Shown here: positions 18,636 to 27,356 of the stretch, piece by piece | Numbering within the stretch: the stretch's first letter is position 1 | Layout of the letters: every line of letters starts with the position of its first letter | Source: JBBQZU01 sp038207425 | Lineage (GTDB): Bacteria > Bacteroidota > Bacteroidia > Flavobacteriales_D > Cryomorphaceae | Reading direction: 5' to 3' | NCBI GenBank assembly: GCA_038207425.1 | Contig: JBBQZU010000003.1 | Span: 1-64,000, forward strand | DNA: 64,000 bases | Notes under the pieces: model-generated | Database searches by the model: none | What the model saw: only the letters and a program-made list of their open reading frames with translations | Told to the model about the DNA's origin: nothing | Made by a program: the position numbers and the translations under genes

Positions 18636-18804
18636 CCCACTAACCTATGAAGATGTATTTAACCGACGCAAAAATACAGCACATCAACGCAATACGCCAG
18701 TACCGAATAAAATCATATTGTTAAGATTACACTACCTGAATATTGCCGGTTGAAAACTCCCATTGACTGCACAGCTAAAATCGCTTACATTCGCCAAGCA
18801 AATT

Positions 18805-19584
18805 ATGGAAGTGACAGCAGGCACCTATCCGATTATTGAAATAATCGAACAAGCTTACGAAATCCCGCAACTAAAGAGGAAACGCCGCATATCGGCTCTC
18901 CTTCCCCACAATTACCACCTCACCAATAAGCGCTATCCAGTGCTCTATCTCAAAGATGGTCAAAACCTCTTTGACGAGCACGCTCCTTTTGGCAATTGGG
19001 CTATAGACCGCTCCCTTGAAGCGCTCGCCGCCGAAGGCATGGGCGATCTTATAGTAATAGCTATAGACCACGGTGGCGAAGACAGGATAACTGAATACTT
19101 GCCTTATTTCAACGCAAGTGTGGGCAACGGTCAGGGCGAGCTATACATGAATTTCATGGAAGATACTCTTATACCATACGTAAACCGAAAGTACCGCACC
19201 CTCGCATCAAGCGAACATACAGGTATTGGAGGCAGCTCAATGGGTGGTCTCATCAGCTTATTTGCAGGGCTGAATTACCAACGGCTATTCAGCAAGGTCA
19301 TGGTATTTTCGCCAAGCCTTTGGATCGCACCCCGTATTTTTCAACAAGCAGAAAATTTTAGTCCGGAGCTACCAGTATACCTGTACATTTACGCCGGCGG
19401 AAGGGAGAGTGCCAACCACCTTCCCAACGTAAAACGACTCAAAGCCAAATTGACTTCAGGTCATAAGAACTTTGCCAATATAAGGTTGCACGTATCACTG
19501 AATCCTAATGGCACCCACAGCGAACATCATTGGCGAAATGAGTTTCCCAAAGCAGTAAAATGGCTATATTTCCAGCACCATTAA
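18805..19584 (+). CDS. Esterase D-like alpha/beta hydrolase
   Basis: From the ATG at 18805 the product is 259 residues; an upstream TTG at 18763 in the same frame is less likely. It belongs to the putative esterase family (PF00756): RRISALLPHNY, YPVLYLKDGQNLFD, nucleophile elbow GIGGSSMGG (Ser about 145), FSPSLWIAP, and a C-terminal catalytic His in GTHSEHHWR. No signal peptide, so it is probably cytoplasmic. It precedes the M17 peptidase by seven bases in an operon with an ATP-grasp gene, and a paralogous esterase heads the facing operon. It may hydrolyse an ester or thioester in the same pathway. Confidence 0.87.
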   Translation: MEVTAGTYPIIEIIEQAYEIPQLKRKRRISALLPHNYHLTNKRYPVLYLKDGQNLFDEHAPFGNWAIDRSLEALAAEGMGDLIVIAIDHGGEDRITEYLPYFNASVGNGQGELYMNFMEDTLIPYVNRKYRTLASSEHTGIGGSSMGGLISLFAGLNYQRLFSKVMVFSPSLWIAPRIFQQAENFSPELPVYLYIYAGGRESANHLPNVKRLKAKLTSGHKNFANIRLHVSLNPNGTHSEHHWRNEFPKAVKWLYFQHH

Positions 19585-19591
19585 GCCAACG

Positions 19592-21040
19592 ATGATACTT
19601 AAAAAGGCAACCGCCAAACCGCAAGAATACAGTATTCGGATTCTTCCCTTTCCCGCTCTGGCGGCAAATGACAACAAAATTCCCAATGGCCTGCCTCAAG
19701 CCCTGAGAGCACAACTCCTGCCTACCGCAGGCCAATGGCTACTGTTGCCAAATGATCAACCGGTTTTGCTCTTTGCCTTTGATTCTGCAGCCAATCAATG
19801 GGCTATAAGCAAGGCGTTTAGAAACATGGCTGTACAAACACTTTCGCAATGGGGTGATAAACCAATGCTCGATACTTCGATGATGGGTGAGCATATGGAA
19901 TCCGGCCTGCGAGGAATAGTATCGGCACAGTATCAGATTGGTTTTTTTAAAAGTGTAACTCCTATAAAATGGCCTAAGTCACTGCACCTTTCGGGAAATG
20001 AAGGTTCAACTGATGAAATAAATAAAGCTCAAGCTACCGCCGAAGTGTATATGCGTGTGCTGGAGTTGGTAGACCTTCCGCCGAATACCAAAACCCCGGA
20101 ATACCTCGGACAGTGGGCGCGCAAATCAGCAAAAACATTCGGATTCGAATGTGAAGTTTTAAACGACAAACAAATTATCTCCACCGGCTTGCACGCACTG
20201 CATGCTGTAGGCAAAGGCAGCGACCGTGAACCACTCTTTATAATAAGCCGGTATCAGGGTGCGCCGGATTCGGCTCAGGTACATCTCGCTCTGGTTGGCA
20301 AAGGCATCACGTTCGATACGGGTGGTGTATCACTAAAAGACTCCGCTAACCTGCATTATATGAAAAGCGATATGGCCGGTGGCGCCATAATGCTTGGAGC
20401 TATCGAGCTTGCGGCAAAGCTCAATATGCCATTAAATATTGTCGCGGTGGTACCTGTAGCTGAAAATGCAGTTGACGCGCGCAGCTTACTTCCAGGCGAT
20501 GTAATTCAATCCTATTCAGGTAAATCAATAGAGATCATTGATACCGATGCTGAAGGCAGATTAATACTTGCTGATGCCCTCGCCTGGACCGTAAAAAATA
20601 TACAACCCAAAGTAATGGTCGATATGGCCACCCTGACAGGAAGTTCACTGCGGGCTTTGGGTACTGAAGCAGCAGCCCTCTACACAGATAACCAAGTGCT
20701 GCAAGAGTTACTCACTTCTGCCGGTCATAAAACGGGAGAGAAGCTTTGGCCCATGCCGCTTTGGAGCGACTACGACTACTACATTCACTCTGATATTGCC
20801 GATGTGAGCAACCTGCCGCTCAAGCCTGTAGCAGGTTCGATTGCTGCCGCAAAATTTCTCCAGGTATTCACACTCGGACATACTGCCTGGGCGCATATCG
20901 ATATGCCCGGACAGTCATTTGGCGACAGCCCCTTTGCAAAAATGAAATCAGCCACCGGCTACGGATTGCAATTGCTCAGCGAAGTAATGCAGCAATTCAT
21001 CGAAAATTCAGATATTCGCAAGCAGTTAACCCTAAATTAA
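19592..21040 (+). CDS. M17 leucyl aminopeptidase family protein
   Basis: The 482-residue protein carries the M17 catalytic domain. GKGITFDTGGVSLK and MKSDMAGGA supply metal ligands and the catalytic Lys, VPVAENAVDARSLLPGDVI follows, and the signature DTDAEGRLILADAL differs from NTDAEGRL only at its first residue. MATLTGSSLRALG is also present. The N-terminal 170 residues are divergent. Enzymes of this family remove N-terminal residues from peptides with two metal ions. The stop overlaps the ATP-grasp start by one base, so cotranslation is likely; a trimming or maturation role for a pathway product is an inference. Confidence 0.92.
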   Translation: MILKKATAKPQEYSIRILPFPALAANDNKIPNGLPQALRAQLLPTAGQWLLLPNDQPVLLFAFDSAANQWAISKAFRNMAVQTLSQWGDKPMLDTSMMGEHMESGLRGIVSAQYQIGFFKSVTPIKWPKSLHLSGNEGSTDEINKAQATAEVYMRVLELVDLPPNTKTPEYLGQWARKSAKTFGFECEVLNDKQIISTGLHALHAVGKGSDREPLFIISRYQGAPDSAQVHLALVGKGITFDTGGVSLKDSANLHYMKSDMAGGAIMLGAIELAAKLNMPLNIVAVVPVAENAVDARSLLPGDVIQSYSGKSIEIIDTDAEGRLILADALAWTVKNIQPKVMVDMATLTGSSLRALGTEAAALYTDNQVLQELLTSAGHKTGEKLWPMPLWSDYDYYIHSDIADVSNLPLKPVAGSIAAAKFLQVFTLGHTAWAHIDMPGQSFGDSPFAKMKSATGYGLQLLSEVMQQFIENSDIRKQLTLN

Positions 21041-22251
21041 TGCCTAGACCATACACTTTCCTCTGCATTTCTTCCTATTTTAAGGGAGAAGCATTTCTTC
21101 AGGCCTGTCAAAAAGCCGGCAATAAAGTATACCTCATCACCAGTTCAAAGCTTGCCAATGAAGCTTGGCCCTGGGAGTCTCTTGATGACGTTTATTATAT
21201 GCAGGAAGACGAGCATAACCACTGGAATATGGAGCACCTGATCAATTCCGTTGCATACAGCATGCGCTCCATTCAATTTGATCGCTTTGTAGCTCTTGAC
21301 GATTTCGACGTGGAGAAAGTATCACGGCTCAGGGAGCAATTTCGTGTGCCCGGTATGGGCGATACCACAAGCCGCTATTTTCGCGATAAGCTAGCCATGC
21401 GTGTGAAGGCGAAGATGGAAGGTGTGCACGTGCCGCCATTTACAGCACTCTTTAACGATGCTGAAATAACAGCTTTCACCCGTGAAGTAGCACCGCCCTG
21501 GATGGTTAAACCACGCTCCGAAGCGTCATCCGTTGGAATCAAAAAAATAAACGATGCGGATGCTTTATGGCAGGTATTGAATGAACTCGGTGACAACCGC
21601 CACAGATACCTGTTAGAACAGTTTTCGCCAGGGACGGTATACCACGTTGATTCACTGACATATGATAGTAAGGTAGTTTTCACAAGGGTGAGCCGCTACC
21701 TGGACACTCCTTTTGACGTAGCTCACGGAGGCGGAATTTTCAGATCGCATACCTGCGATTTTAATGACCCTGCTGCAAAAAAGCTAAAAACGCTAAACGC
21801 CAAAGTCCTGAAAGCCTTTGGTATGCAATACAGTGCTTCTCATACTGAATTTATCGAGTCGCGCGAAACCGGTGAATGTCTATTCCTCGAAACATCATCG
21901 CGTGTAGGCGGGGCCCATCTCGCCGAAATGGTTGAAAATGCCAGCGGAGTAAATCTTTGGGCTGAGTGGGCTCGTCTCGAAACCGCCGTAGCTTCAGGTA
22001 AAGCCTATAAAATTCCAATTGATAAAATGGAGCATGCAGGTATTGTAGTTTCGCTTTCGCGAGATGAATTTCCTGACTCATCACAATTCAGGGAGAAGGA
22101 TATAGTATGGCGATTAAAAAAGAAGTGGCATATCGGACTTGTAGTACGCCACAAAAAAACGGAACGGGTTCTTGAATTGCTACAAAGCTATACAGAGCGC
22201 ATCAGGCACGATTACCATGCTGTTGCTCCTGCACCTACCAAATCGTCTTAA
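21040..22251 (+). CDS. ATP-grasp domain ligase
   Basis: The 403-residue protein has a Rossmann-like N-terminal part, then an ATP-grasp core from about residue 105. Recognisable pieces are DKLAMRVKAKMEGVHVPPF, WMVKPRSEASSVGIKKI (ATP-binding lysine and small-residue loop near 150-165), LLEQFSPGTVYHVDS, and the metal-binding end HTEFIESRETGECLFLETSSRVGG near 270-295. ATP-grasp ligases join a carboxylate to an amine or thiol through an acylphosphate. Organisation resembles CarB- or biotin-carboxylase-like stand-alone ligases. The last gene of the plus-strand operon; it ends seven bases from the convergent operon. Confidence 0.87.
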   Translation: MPRPYTFLCISSYFKGEAFLQACQKAGNKVYLITSSKLANEAWPWESLDDVYYMQEDEHNHWNMEHLINSVAYSMRSIQFDRFVALDDFDVEKVSRLREQFRVPGMGDTTSRYFRDKLAMRVKAKMEGVHVPPFTALFNDAEITAFTREVAPPWMVKPRSEASSVGIKKINDADALWQVLNELGDNRHRYLLEQFSPGTVYHVDSLTYDSKVVFTRVSRYLDTPFDVAHGGGIFRSHTCDFNDPAAKKLKTLNAKVLKAFGMQYSASHTEFIESRETGECLFLETSSRVGGAHLAEMVENASGVNLWAEWARLETAVASGKAYKIPIDKMEHAGIVVSLSRDEFPDSSQFREKDIVWRLKKKWHIGLVVRHKKTERVLELLQSYTERIRHDYHAVAPAPTKSS

Positions 22252-22258
22252 GGAAATT

Positions 22259-23455
22259 TCAAGATTTAAAAAAGGCTACGCTCGCTCCAACCCAGTCTTT
22301 ATCTTTGTTGTAGCGCACGCCCACCATTTCGCCTTTGCTTACACGTACCAGATTGTTCACTACACGCATACGCGGAGCTCCGGCGTCCCAAACCATAAGC
22401 ATGCGCACTTCAAATTTTGCCGGGCCAGTTGGTGTATGTATAAGCGGTTCATAAACCACCCTACGCTGAAGAATATAGTTGTCGCGATCCTTTATTTCAT
22501 CAAGGTCTTGTTTTGTGATGTGTAATTTCACACCAGTACCTGCAAACGAAAACAGGGGTTTCAGTACATAATTTTCTAAGTCGTCAGGATAGGTGTCAAG
22601 CTTATCCAGGTAGTAACATTCGGGAACGTATTTGCCGCTGAGCAAAGGCATGGTATACTTCGAAATTCGGAAAAACCAGTTTGGATGACCTACCCATTCC
22701 ACCTCTACTTCATCGGTGAATTGAAATTCCCTTTGCAGATCATTTCGCTGCACCAGCTCATCAAATATTACGCGATTGAAAATACGCTCCACATGAATCA
22801 ATTCACCATTTTCGGCAGCATAATACAATTTGCGCCCTTGTTTTTTCAACTTCGAAATGCAAAGTACCTTTATGCCAAGCTCCTTTTCGGCAGCGTAAAA
22901 ATCTATGGATGTTGCCTGTTTCTCAGGCTCTATTTCGAGCAACACAACTTTTTTAGGATCGCATTTACCAACTACCACTTTACGCATCACTTCCATATAA
23001 CTGATTGAATCCAAGCCATCAAAGTGAGTGGTATATCCTTCTGGCACATACATGTGCTTGCGGTATGCATTGGCGAGCATTTCCTGAAAGAAATAAAGTG
23101 AAGGGAAGCCCTGCAATTCTATGAGCTGTGGTATAAGCGTACCATCCGCTCCTTTGCATATTCCGAAATCCATAACCAGAAAACGGGTATGTTCATCTTC
23201 ATTTGGGGCGGACAGGCTACTGTCTTTAATAGCTCCTTTTGTGAGTTCCTTAAAATTTGGTTTTAATAATACTTCATTGATTTCTTCACAGGCTTCAAGA
23301 AGCATTCTCCGTATTTCAGCGTTCAGAAAAACAGGAGTTTCACATATTCTGAATTTTACACTATGGTGATATACTTCAGAGACATACTTCTTAAAATTTT
23401 CATACTTCTCTTCGGTAAACCTTCGGTTGTATTCGGTTCTTATTTCTGATTCCAT
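22259..23455 (-). CDS. ATP-grasp-like protein, possibly circularly permuted type
   Basis: The 398-residue protein has no close named homologue that I recognise. Its C-terminal third looks like ATP-grasp: YVLKPLFSFAGTGVKLHI (nucleotide-binding Lys and glycine loop), YILQRRVVYEP, and FEVRMLMVWDAGAPRMRVV. An acidic metal site may be MDFGICKGADGTLIPQLIELQG at about 105-125, which lies before the nucleotide site. That order is seen in circularly permuted ATP-grasp enzymes such as glutathionylspermidine synthase. It is the last gene of the minus-strand operon, six bases after the amidotransferase. Confidence 0.7.
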   Translation of the reverse strand: MESEIRTEYNRRFTEEKYENFKKYVSEVYHHSVKFRICETPVFLNAEIRRMLLEACEEINEVLLKPNFKELTKGAIKDSSLSAPNEDEHTRFLVMDFGICKGADGTLIPQLIELQGFPSLYFFQEMLANAYRKHMYVPEGYTTHFDGLDSISYMEVMRKVVVGKCDPKKVVLLEIEPEKQATSIDFYAAEKELGIKVLCISKLKKQGRKLYYAAENGELIHVERIFNRVIFDELVQRNDLQREFQFTDEVEVEWVGHPNWFFRISKYTMPLLSGKYVPECYYLDKLDTYPDDLENYVLKPLFSFAGTGVKLHITKQDLDEIKDRDNYILQRRVVYEPLIHTPTGPAKFEVRMLMVWDAGAPRMRVVNNLVRVSKGEMVGVRYNKDKDWVGASVAFFKS

Positions 23456-23461
23456 GTCGCA

Positions 23462-24283
23462 TTATTGATTTACCGATTTCGTGAGCTTGGCAATGGCATT
23501 ATTCAGAAAGTTAGGAATAATAGTACGATGTGTGCGTAATATGCGCTCAGGGTCTTCCAAATGTCGCAGCATATCATTGTATTTTCGAACACTGTAGCTT
23601 TTGATGATGGTTTCTGCCATTTCAGCTTTCTGAAAGTGAATGCGCATACCATAAGGGTCAGCTTCAGGATGGTATTGTGTACCTACGAATTCATCGCTGA
23701 AGCGAACAGCCATGATGGCCCTTTCATACTCAAGGTGAGAACGCATTTTTTCGAGCGACAGGATCGTTGCTCCGCGCTGTTGGAATACTTTTAGTCTGGG
23801 TTGAACCAATTGCCAGTCACGACTATCTACAACAAAATATGGATCATCCAGGCCTTTAAGCAATCGATCATTTTGGCCCGCTTCTGTTTTATGACATGGG
23901 TGTACACCGAATGATGTGACTACCCTCTTTGTTATTTCACCAAGCCCAAATAGATGGCAAGCCATTTGGAAACTGTGACAGATGAAAAAAACGTGTTTTT
24001 TTTCAGCACTTTCACTCACATGAGTATTGTGGCTCCATAAATCATTGATGAGCGCTTGCCATTTCACATCCCAAATTCCATCACCTTCAAGCGGATTGCC
24101 CGGGCCTCCGGAACTAATATAAATATCAAAATTCAAGTCAGGAATTTCGTGCGCAAGTCTTACATCAAACTCACTCCATTCAATTTCATCTTCGAAACCG
24201 GCAAGTATTTCCCTTAAGGCACGCATGCCCTGATTTGCCTTTCCTTCATACATATTGAGAAGGGCAAGCTTAAGTCGGTTCAT
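23462..24283 (-). CDS. Class I glutamine amidotransferase-like protein
   Basis: From the ATG at 24283 the product is 273 residues; an upstream in-frame start at 24319 adds a tail unlike the family. The triad is visible: nucleophile Cys102 in FFICHSFQMACH, His205 and Glu207 in GTQYHPEADP. ISSGGPGNPLEGDG is the usual oxyanion-side glycine loop. A C-terminal extension of about 60 residues follows. Such domains release ammonia from glutamine for a partner synthase, or cleave gamma-glutamyl bonds. It lies between two ATP-grasp genes and could feed ammonia to, or edit products of, either one. Confidence 0.88.
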   Translation of the reverse strand: MNRLKLALLNMYEGKANQGMRALREILAGFEDEIEWSEFDVRLAHEIPDLNFDIYISSGGPGNPLEGDGIWDVKWQALINDLWSHNTHVSESAEKKHVFFICHSFQMACHLFGLGEITKRVVTSFGVHPCHKTEAGQNDRLLKGLDDPYFVVDSRDWQLVQPRLKVFQQRGATILSLEKMRSHLEYERAIMAVRFSDEFVGTQYHPEADPYGMRIHFQKAEMAETIIKSYSVRKYNDMLRHLEDPERILRTHRTIIPNFLNNAIAKLTKSVNQ

Positions 24284-24395
24284 TTTATCACTTCTTGATC
24301 CGGTTCGTAATCTGCACACCTAAGTGCGCATCAGTTGATTTTAAAGGCCTGAGACCTTTCCAAAATCTATCACTAATTATGATAGAATACAATGC

Positions 24396-26459
24396 TTATT
24401 CAGCCTTTGGTGTTTCTGCAACTTTAGCTTGGGCCGAAGCTCCAGAAGCTGATTTAGCTTCTGGGTTCGGCTTTAAAGACGCAAGTGGTTTGGGCGCAAT
24501 TGCTGCCTTTGGTTTAGGCGCTGGCTTTGGAGCCGCCTTTGGCTTAGGCGCTGGCTTTGGTGCTGCTTTAGGTTTTGGTGCTGCCTTAGGTTTTGGTGCT
24601 GGCTTAGGTTTTGGTGCTGCCTTAGGTTTTGGTGCTGCCTTAGGTTTTGGTGCTGCCTTAGGTTTTGGTGCTGCCTTAGGTTTTGGTGCTGCTTTAGGTT
24701 TTGGTGCTGCTTTAGGTTTTGGTGCTGCTTTAGGTTTTGGTGCTGCTTTTGGCTTTGGTGCAGCTTTCGGCTTTGGTGCAGCTTTAGGCTTTGGTGCAGC
24801 TTTAGGTTTTGCAGCGGCTTTCGGTTTTGCAGCGGCCTTTGGTTTTGCAGCGGCTTTCGGTTTTGCAGCGGCCTTTGGTTTTGCAGCGGCCTTTGGTTTT
24901 GCAGCAGCTTTCGGTTTTGCAGCAGCTTTCGGTTTTGCAGCAGCTTTCGGTTTTGCAGCGGCTTTCGGTTTTGCAGCGGCCTTTGGTTTTGCAGCAGCTT
25001 TCGGTTTTGCAGCGGCCTTTGGTTTTGCAGCAGCTTTAGGTTTTGCAGCAGCTTTAGGTTTTGCAGCGGCTTTAGGTTTTGCAGCGGCTTTCGGTTTTGC
25101 AGCGGCCTTTGGTTTTGCAGCAGCTTTAGGTTTTGCAGCGGCTTTAGGTTTTGCAGCGGCTTTAGGTTTTGCAGCGGCCTTTGGTTTTGCAGCGGCTTGA
25201 GGTTTTGCAGCGGCTTTAGGTTTTGGAGAAGATTTGGATTTTGACACAGCTTTTGTTTTAGGTGAGGACTCGATTTTGGGTATTGAATTCGATTTTGGTC
25301 CTGGCTTGCCTTTCACGGCAACAGGTTTGGCTGCTGCTTCTACGACTGTTCCGGCTTTCGGCGCTTCGGTAGGAGTTACAGAAATACTTAATTTCGGTCG
25401 GCCACGGCCACGTTTAGGAGCATCTGACTCTGGTTTAGCGGGCTTGGCTACAGAAGACGTGCGCTTAGACCCTGGCTTTGGCCCACGTTTTTTCGGTTCA
25501 CCGGCAGAAGCTGGATATGACTTCATTTGCCTGGAAATGAAAGTTCCCCAAGTGAGATTCATCTTGCCATCTTTATGTGCCTGAGCGCGGGCAATTGCCA
25601 TATTTGCTGCGTTCTCAACAATCCAATCAAAATTTTCTTGTCCTACGGAATGTACATCTGCATCGGGTGCCGGGTTGCAGAAATCTATTGCGTATGGTAT
25701 GCCGTCGCGCACAGCGAATTCCACTGTATTAAAGTCGTAACCCAAGGCCTTGTTTAACCTAACAACACCATCGCGTACCTTCGCAAGTAAACCTTTTGCA
25801 ACAGGACCACCATTGGTTACATATCTTAGGTGGTGCGGATTGCGGGGCTCATATTGCATAATATGAACATTGTCGCCACCGAGGCAATAGCAGCGGAAAT
25901 ATTCAGTAAATTGAATTTCTTCCTGCAGCATCATTACCAATTGTCCGGTTTCGGCATGGCGCGCAAAAAGCTCATCAGCGCGCTCAATACGGTATACACT
26001 CTTCCATCCTCCGCCGGCATGAGGTTTCATATACGCCGGAAAGCCTATGTATTTAAAAATACCATCCCAGTCGAATGGAAATTTAAGATTGCGAAAAGAA
26101 TTTTCGTTTGTGTCTTCTGGTCGTGAATGCGATGGGAGGATTACTGTTTTTGGAACAGCCACACCAATATTAACAGCAAGGGCATTATTGAAAAATTTCT
26201 CATCAGCACTCCACCAAAATGGATTGTTGATTACGGCTGTACCACCAATTGCTGCATTTTTAAGGTAGGCTCGATAGAACGGAACATCCTGAGAAATACG
26301 GTCAATTATTACCGCATAGTCGGTAGGTACGCCTTGCATTACCTTATCGATAGAAACTTGCTCAGCAATAATGCCGCTCACTTTTTTTTCGTTTATCCTT
26401 TCGATAAACGCCTGCGGAAATGAATTTTCCTGGCCGAAAAGTATTCCAATCTTTTTCAT
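24396..26459 (-). CDS. RimK-like ATP-grasp enzyme with AT-hook and histone H1-like repeat tail
   Basis: The 687-residue protein has two parts. Residues 1-315 are an ATP-grasp enzyme: FPAYMKPHAGGGWKSVYRI (ATP-binding), VMMLQEEIQFTEYFRCYCLG, YDFNTVEFAVRDGIPYAIDFCNPAPDAD (metal site). Residues from about 325 are basic and disordered. KRGPKPGSK and KRGRGRPKL are AT-hook-like, the second with a perfect RGRP core. About forty copies of a six-residue Lys/Pro/Ala unit follow, first AAAKPK and then AAPKPK. Tails of this kind bind DNA in histone H1-like proteins. The fusion suggests nucleoid association, or that the tail is itself a ligation substrate; both are inferences. It lies 26 bases after the second esterase. 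Confidence 0.87.
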   Translation of the reverse strand: MKKIGILFGQENSFPQAFIERINEKKVSGIIAEQVSIDKVMQGVPTDYAVIIDRISQDVPFYRAYLKNAAIGGTAVINNPFWWSADEKFFNNALAVNIGVAVPKTVILPSHSRPEDTNENSFRNLKFPFDWDGIFKYIGFPAYMKPHAGGGWKSVYRIERADELFARHAETGQLVMMLQEEIQFTEYFRCYCLGGDNVHIMQYEPRNPHHLRYVTNGGPVAKGLLAKVRDGVVRLNKALGYDFNTVEFAVRDGIPYAIDFCNPAPDADVHSVGQENFDWIVENAANMAIARAQAHKDGKMNLTWGTFISRQMKSYPASAGEPKKRGPKPGSKRTSSVAKPAKPESDAPKRGRGRPKLSISVTPTEAPKAGTVVEAAAKPVAVKGKPGPKSNSIPKIESSPKTKAVSKSKSSPKPKAAAKPQAAAKPKAAAKPKAAAKPKAAAKPKAAAKPKAAAKPKAAAKPKAAAKPKAAAKPKAAAKPKAAAKPKAAAKPKAAAKPKAAAKPKAAAKPKAAAKPKAAAKPKAAAKPKAAAKPKAAAKPKAAAKPKAAAKPKAAPKPKAAPKPKAAPKPKAAPKPKAAPKPKAAPKPKAAPKPKAAPKPKAAPKPKAAPKPKAAPKPKPAPKPKAAPKPKAAPKPAPKPKAAPKPAPKPKAAIAPKPLASLKPNPEAKSASGASAQAKVAETPKAE
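24480..25230. repeat. 18-bp coding minisatellite, about forty units
   Basis: The plus strand shows an 18-base period: GGTTTTGCAGCGGCTTTC-type units from about 24798 to 25230 and GGTTTTGGTGCTGCCTTA-type units from about 24480 to 24797. Units differ mainly at third codon positions, so the peptide repeat is kept. The array encodes the basic tail of the overlapping minus-strand ATP-grasp gene. Copy number should be prone to slippage and to misassembly. Confidence 0.95.
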
Positions 26460-26485
26460 GGTGTGTGGTTTTGTATGCGGTTTGT

Positions 26486-27190
26486 TTAAATATTAGAAAG
26501 GTATTTAGGAAACATTTGGCGCCAAAGCGGCCAATCGTGCTCTGCCCAACGATACTCATCGAGCCAGTGATTTATTCCCTTTTTGCTCAGAAGATAGCTC
26601 ATATGAAGATTTGCATCTTTGCAAATATCCCATTCACCATATCCCAAAACTATTTTCAAATTCCACAATTCCGGATGGTCATGATTTTGAATAAAATCAA
26701 CCGGATTATTAAAAAAAACATTATCGTCATAATGACCATCCAAAAAAGAACGGATATCAAATGAACCGCTCATTGAAATTGCATGGCTTACCTTATCGGG
26801 GTGTTTCAAAGCAAAATTTAATGCATGGTACCCTCCGAAACTCGCACCTGCCACAACTACTTTTTGCATGCCGTAATTATGCCGGATACTATTTATGATT
26901 TCATCGATAATAAAACGGTCGTATATCTGATGATTTTTAACTCTGTCGGCAGGATGTACTTTTTTATTGTACCAACTGTGCTTGTCTATGCTGTCTACGC
27001 AGTACAATTTAATTTTGCCATCGTTTACAAATTGGGCAGCAGAATCAATTAATTTAAAATCTTTGCTTTCAAAATAGCGCCCCATAGTAGTAGGAAATAC
27101 TATTACCGGCGTACCGTAGTGCCCGTAAACAAGCATCTCAAAATCAGTACCCAGAGTGGGTGAATACCATTTAACGTAATCTTCTCTCAC
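26486..27190 (-). CDS. Esterase-family alpha/beta hydrolase
   Basis: The 234-residue cytoplasmic protein belongs to the PF00756 putative esterase family. The nucleophile elbow VVAGASFGGYHA places Ser at about residue 117. GTPVIVFPTTMGRYFE, AISMSGSFDIRSFLDG and the C-terminal EHDWPLWR, with the catalytic His, complete the pattern. It is the first gene of the minus-strand operon with two ATP-grasp proteins and the amidotransferase, and it resembles the esterase of the facing operon. Likely hydrolysis of an ester, thioester or formyl intermediate; substrate unknown. Confidence 0.87.
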   Translation of the reverse strand: MREDYVKWYSPTLGTDFEMLVYGHYGTPVIVFPTTMGRYFESKDFKLIDSAAQFVNDGKIKLYCVDSIDKHSWYNKKVHPADRVKNHQIYDRFIIDEIINSIRHNYGMQKVVVAGASFGGYHALNFALKHPDKVSHAISMSGSFDIRSFLDGHYDDNVFFNNPVDFIQNHDHPELWNLKIVLGYGEWDICKDANLHMSYLLSKKGINHWLDEYRWAEHDWPLWRQMFPKYLSNI

Positions 27191-27356
27191 GAAAACTTTT
27201 GGTTATTTATTTCAAACAAGGGGCCTGTGGATAACATCCTAAATAATAGCATTGAAGAAAAACTATGCCTACAATACTGCGCTATATTAAGAAAGTTTCT
27301 TTTCAGATAAACAATTTGAGAAATTAATTTTCAAATAACCTATGTTATCAAAATTT

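Noticed and set aside
24295..25200. Long plus-strand reading frame rich in Gly, Phe and Ala
   Set aside because: It is the antisense shadow of the 18-bp repeat in the ATP-grasp tail; its frame is kept open by the repeat and it has no independent start signals.
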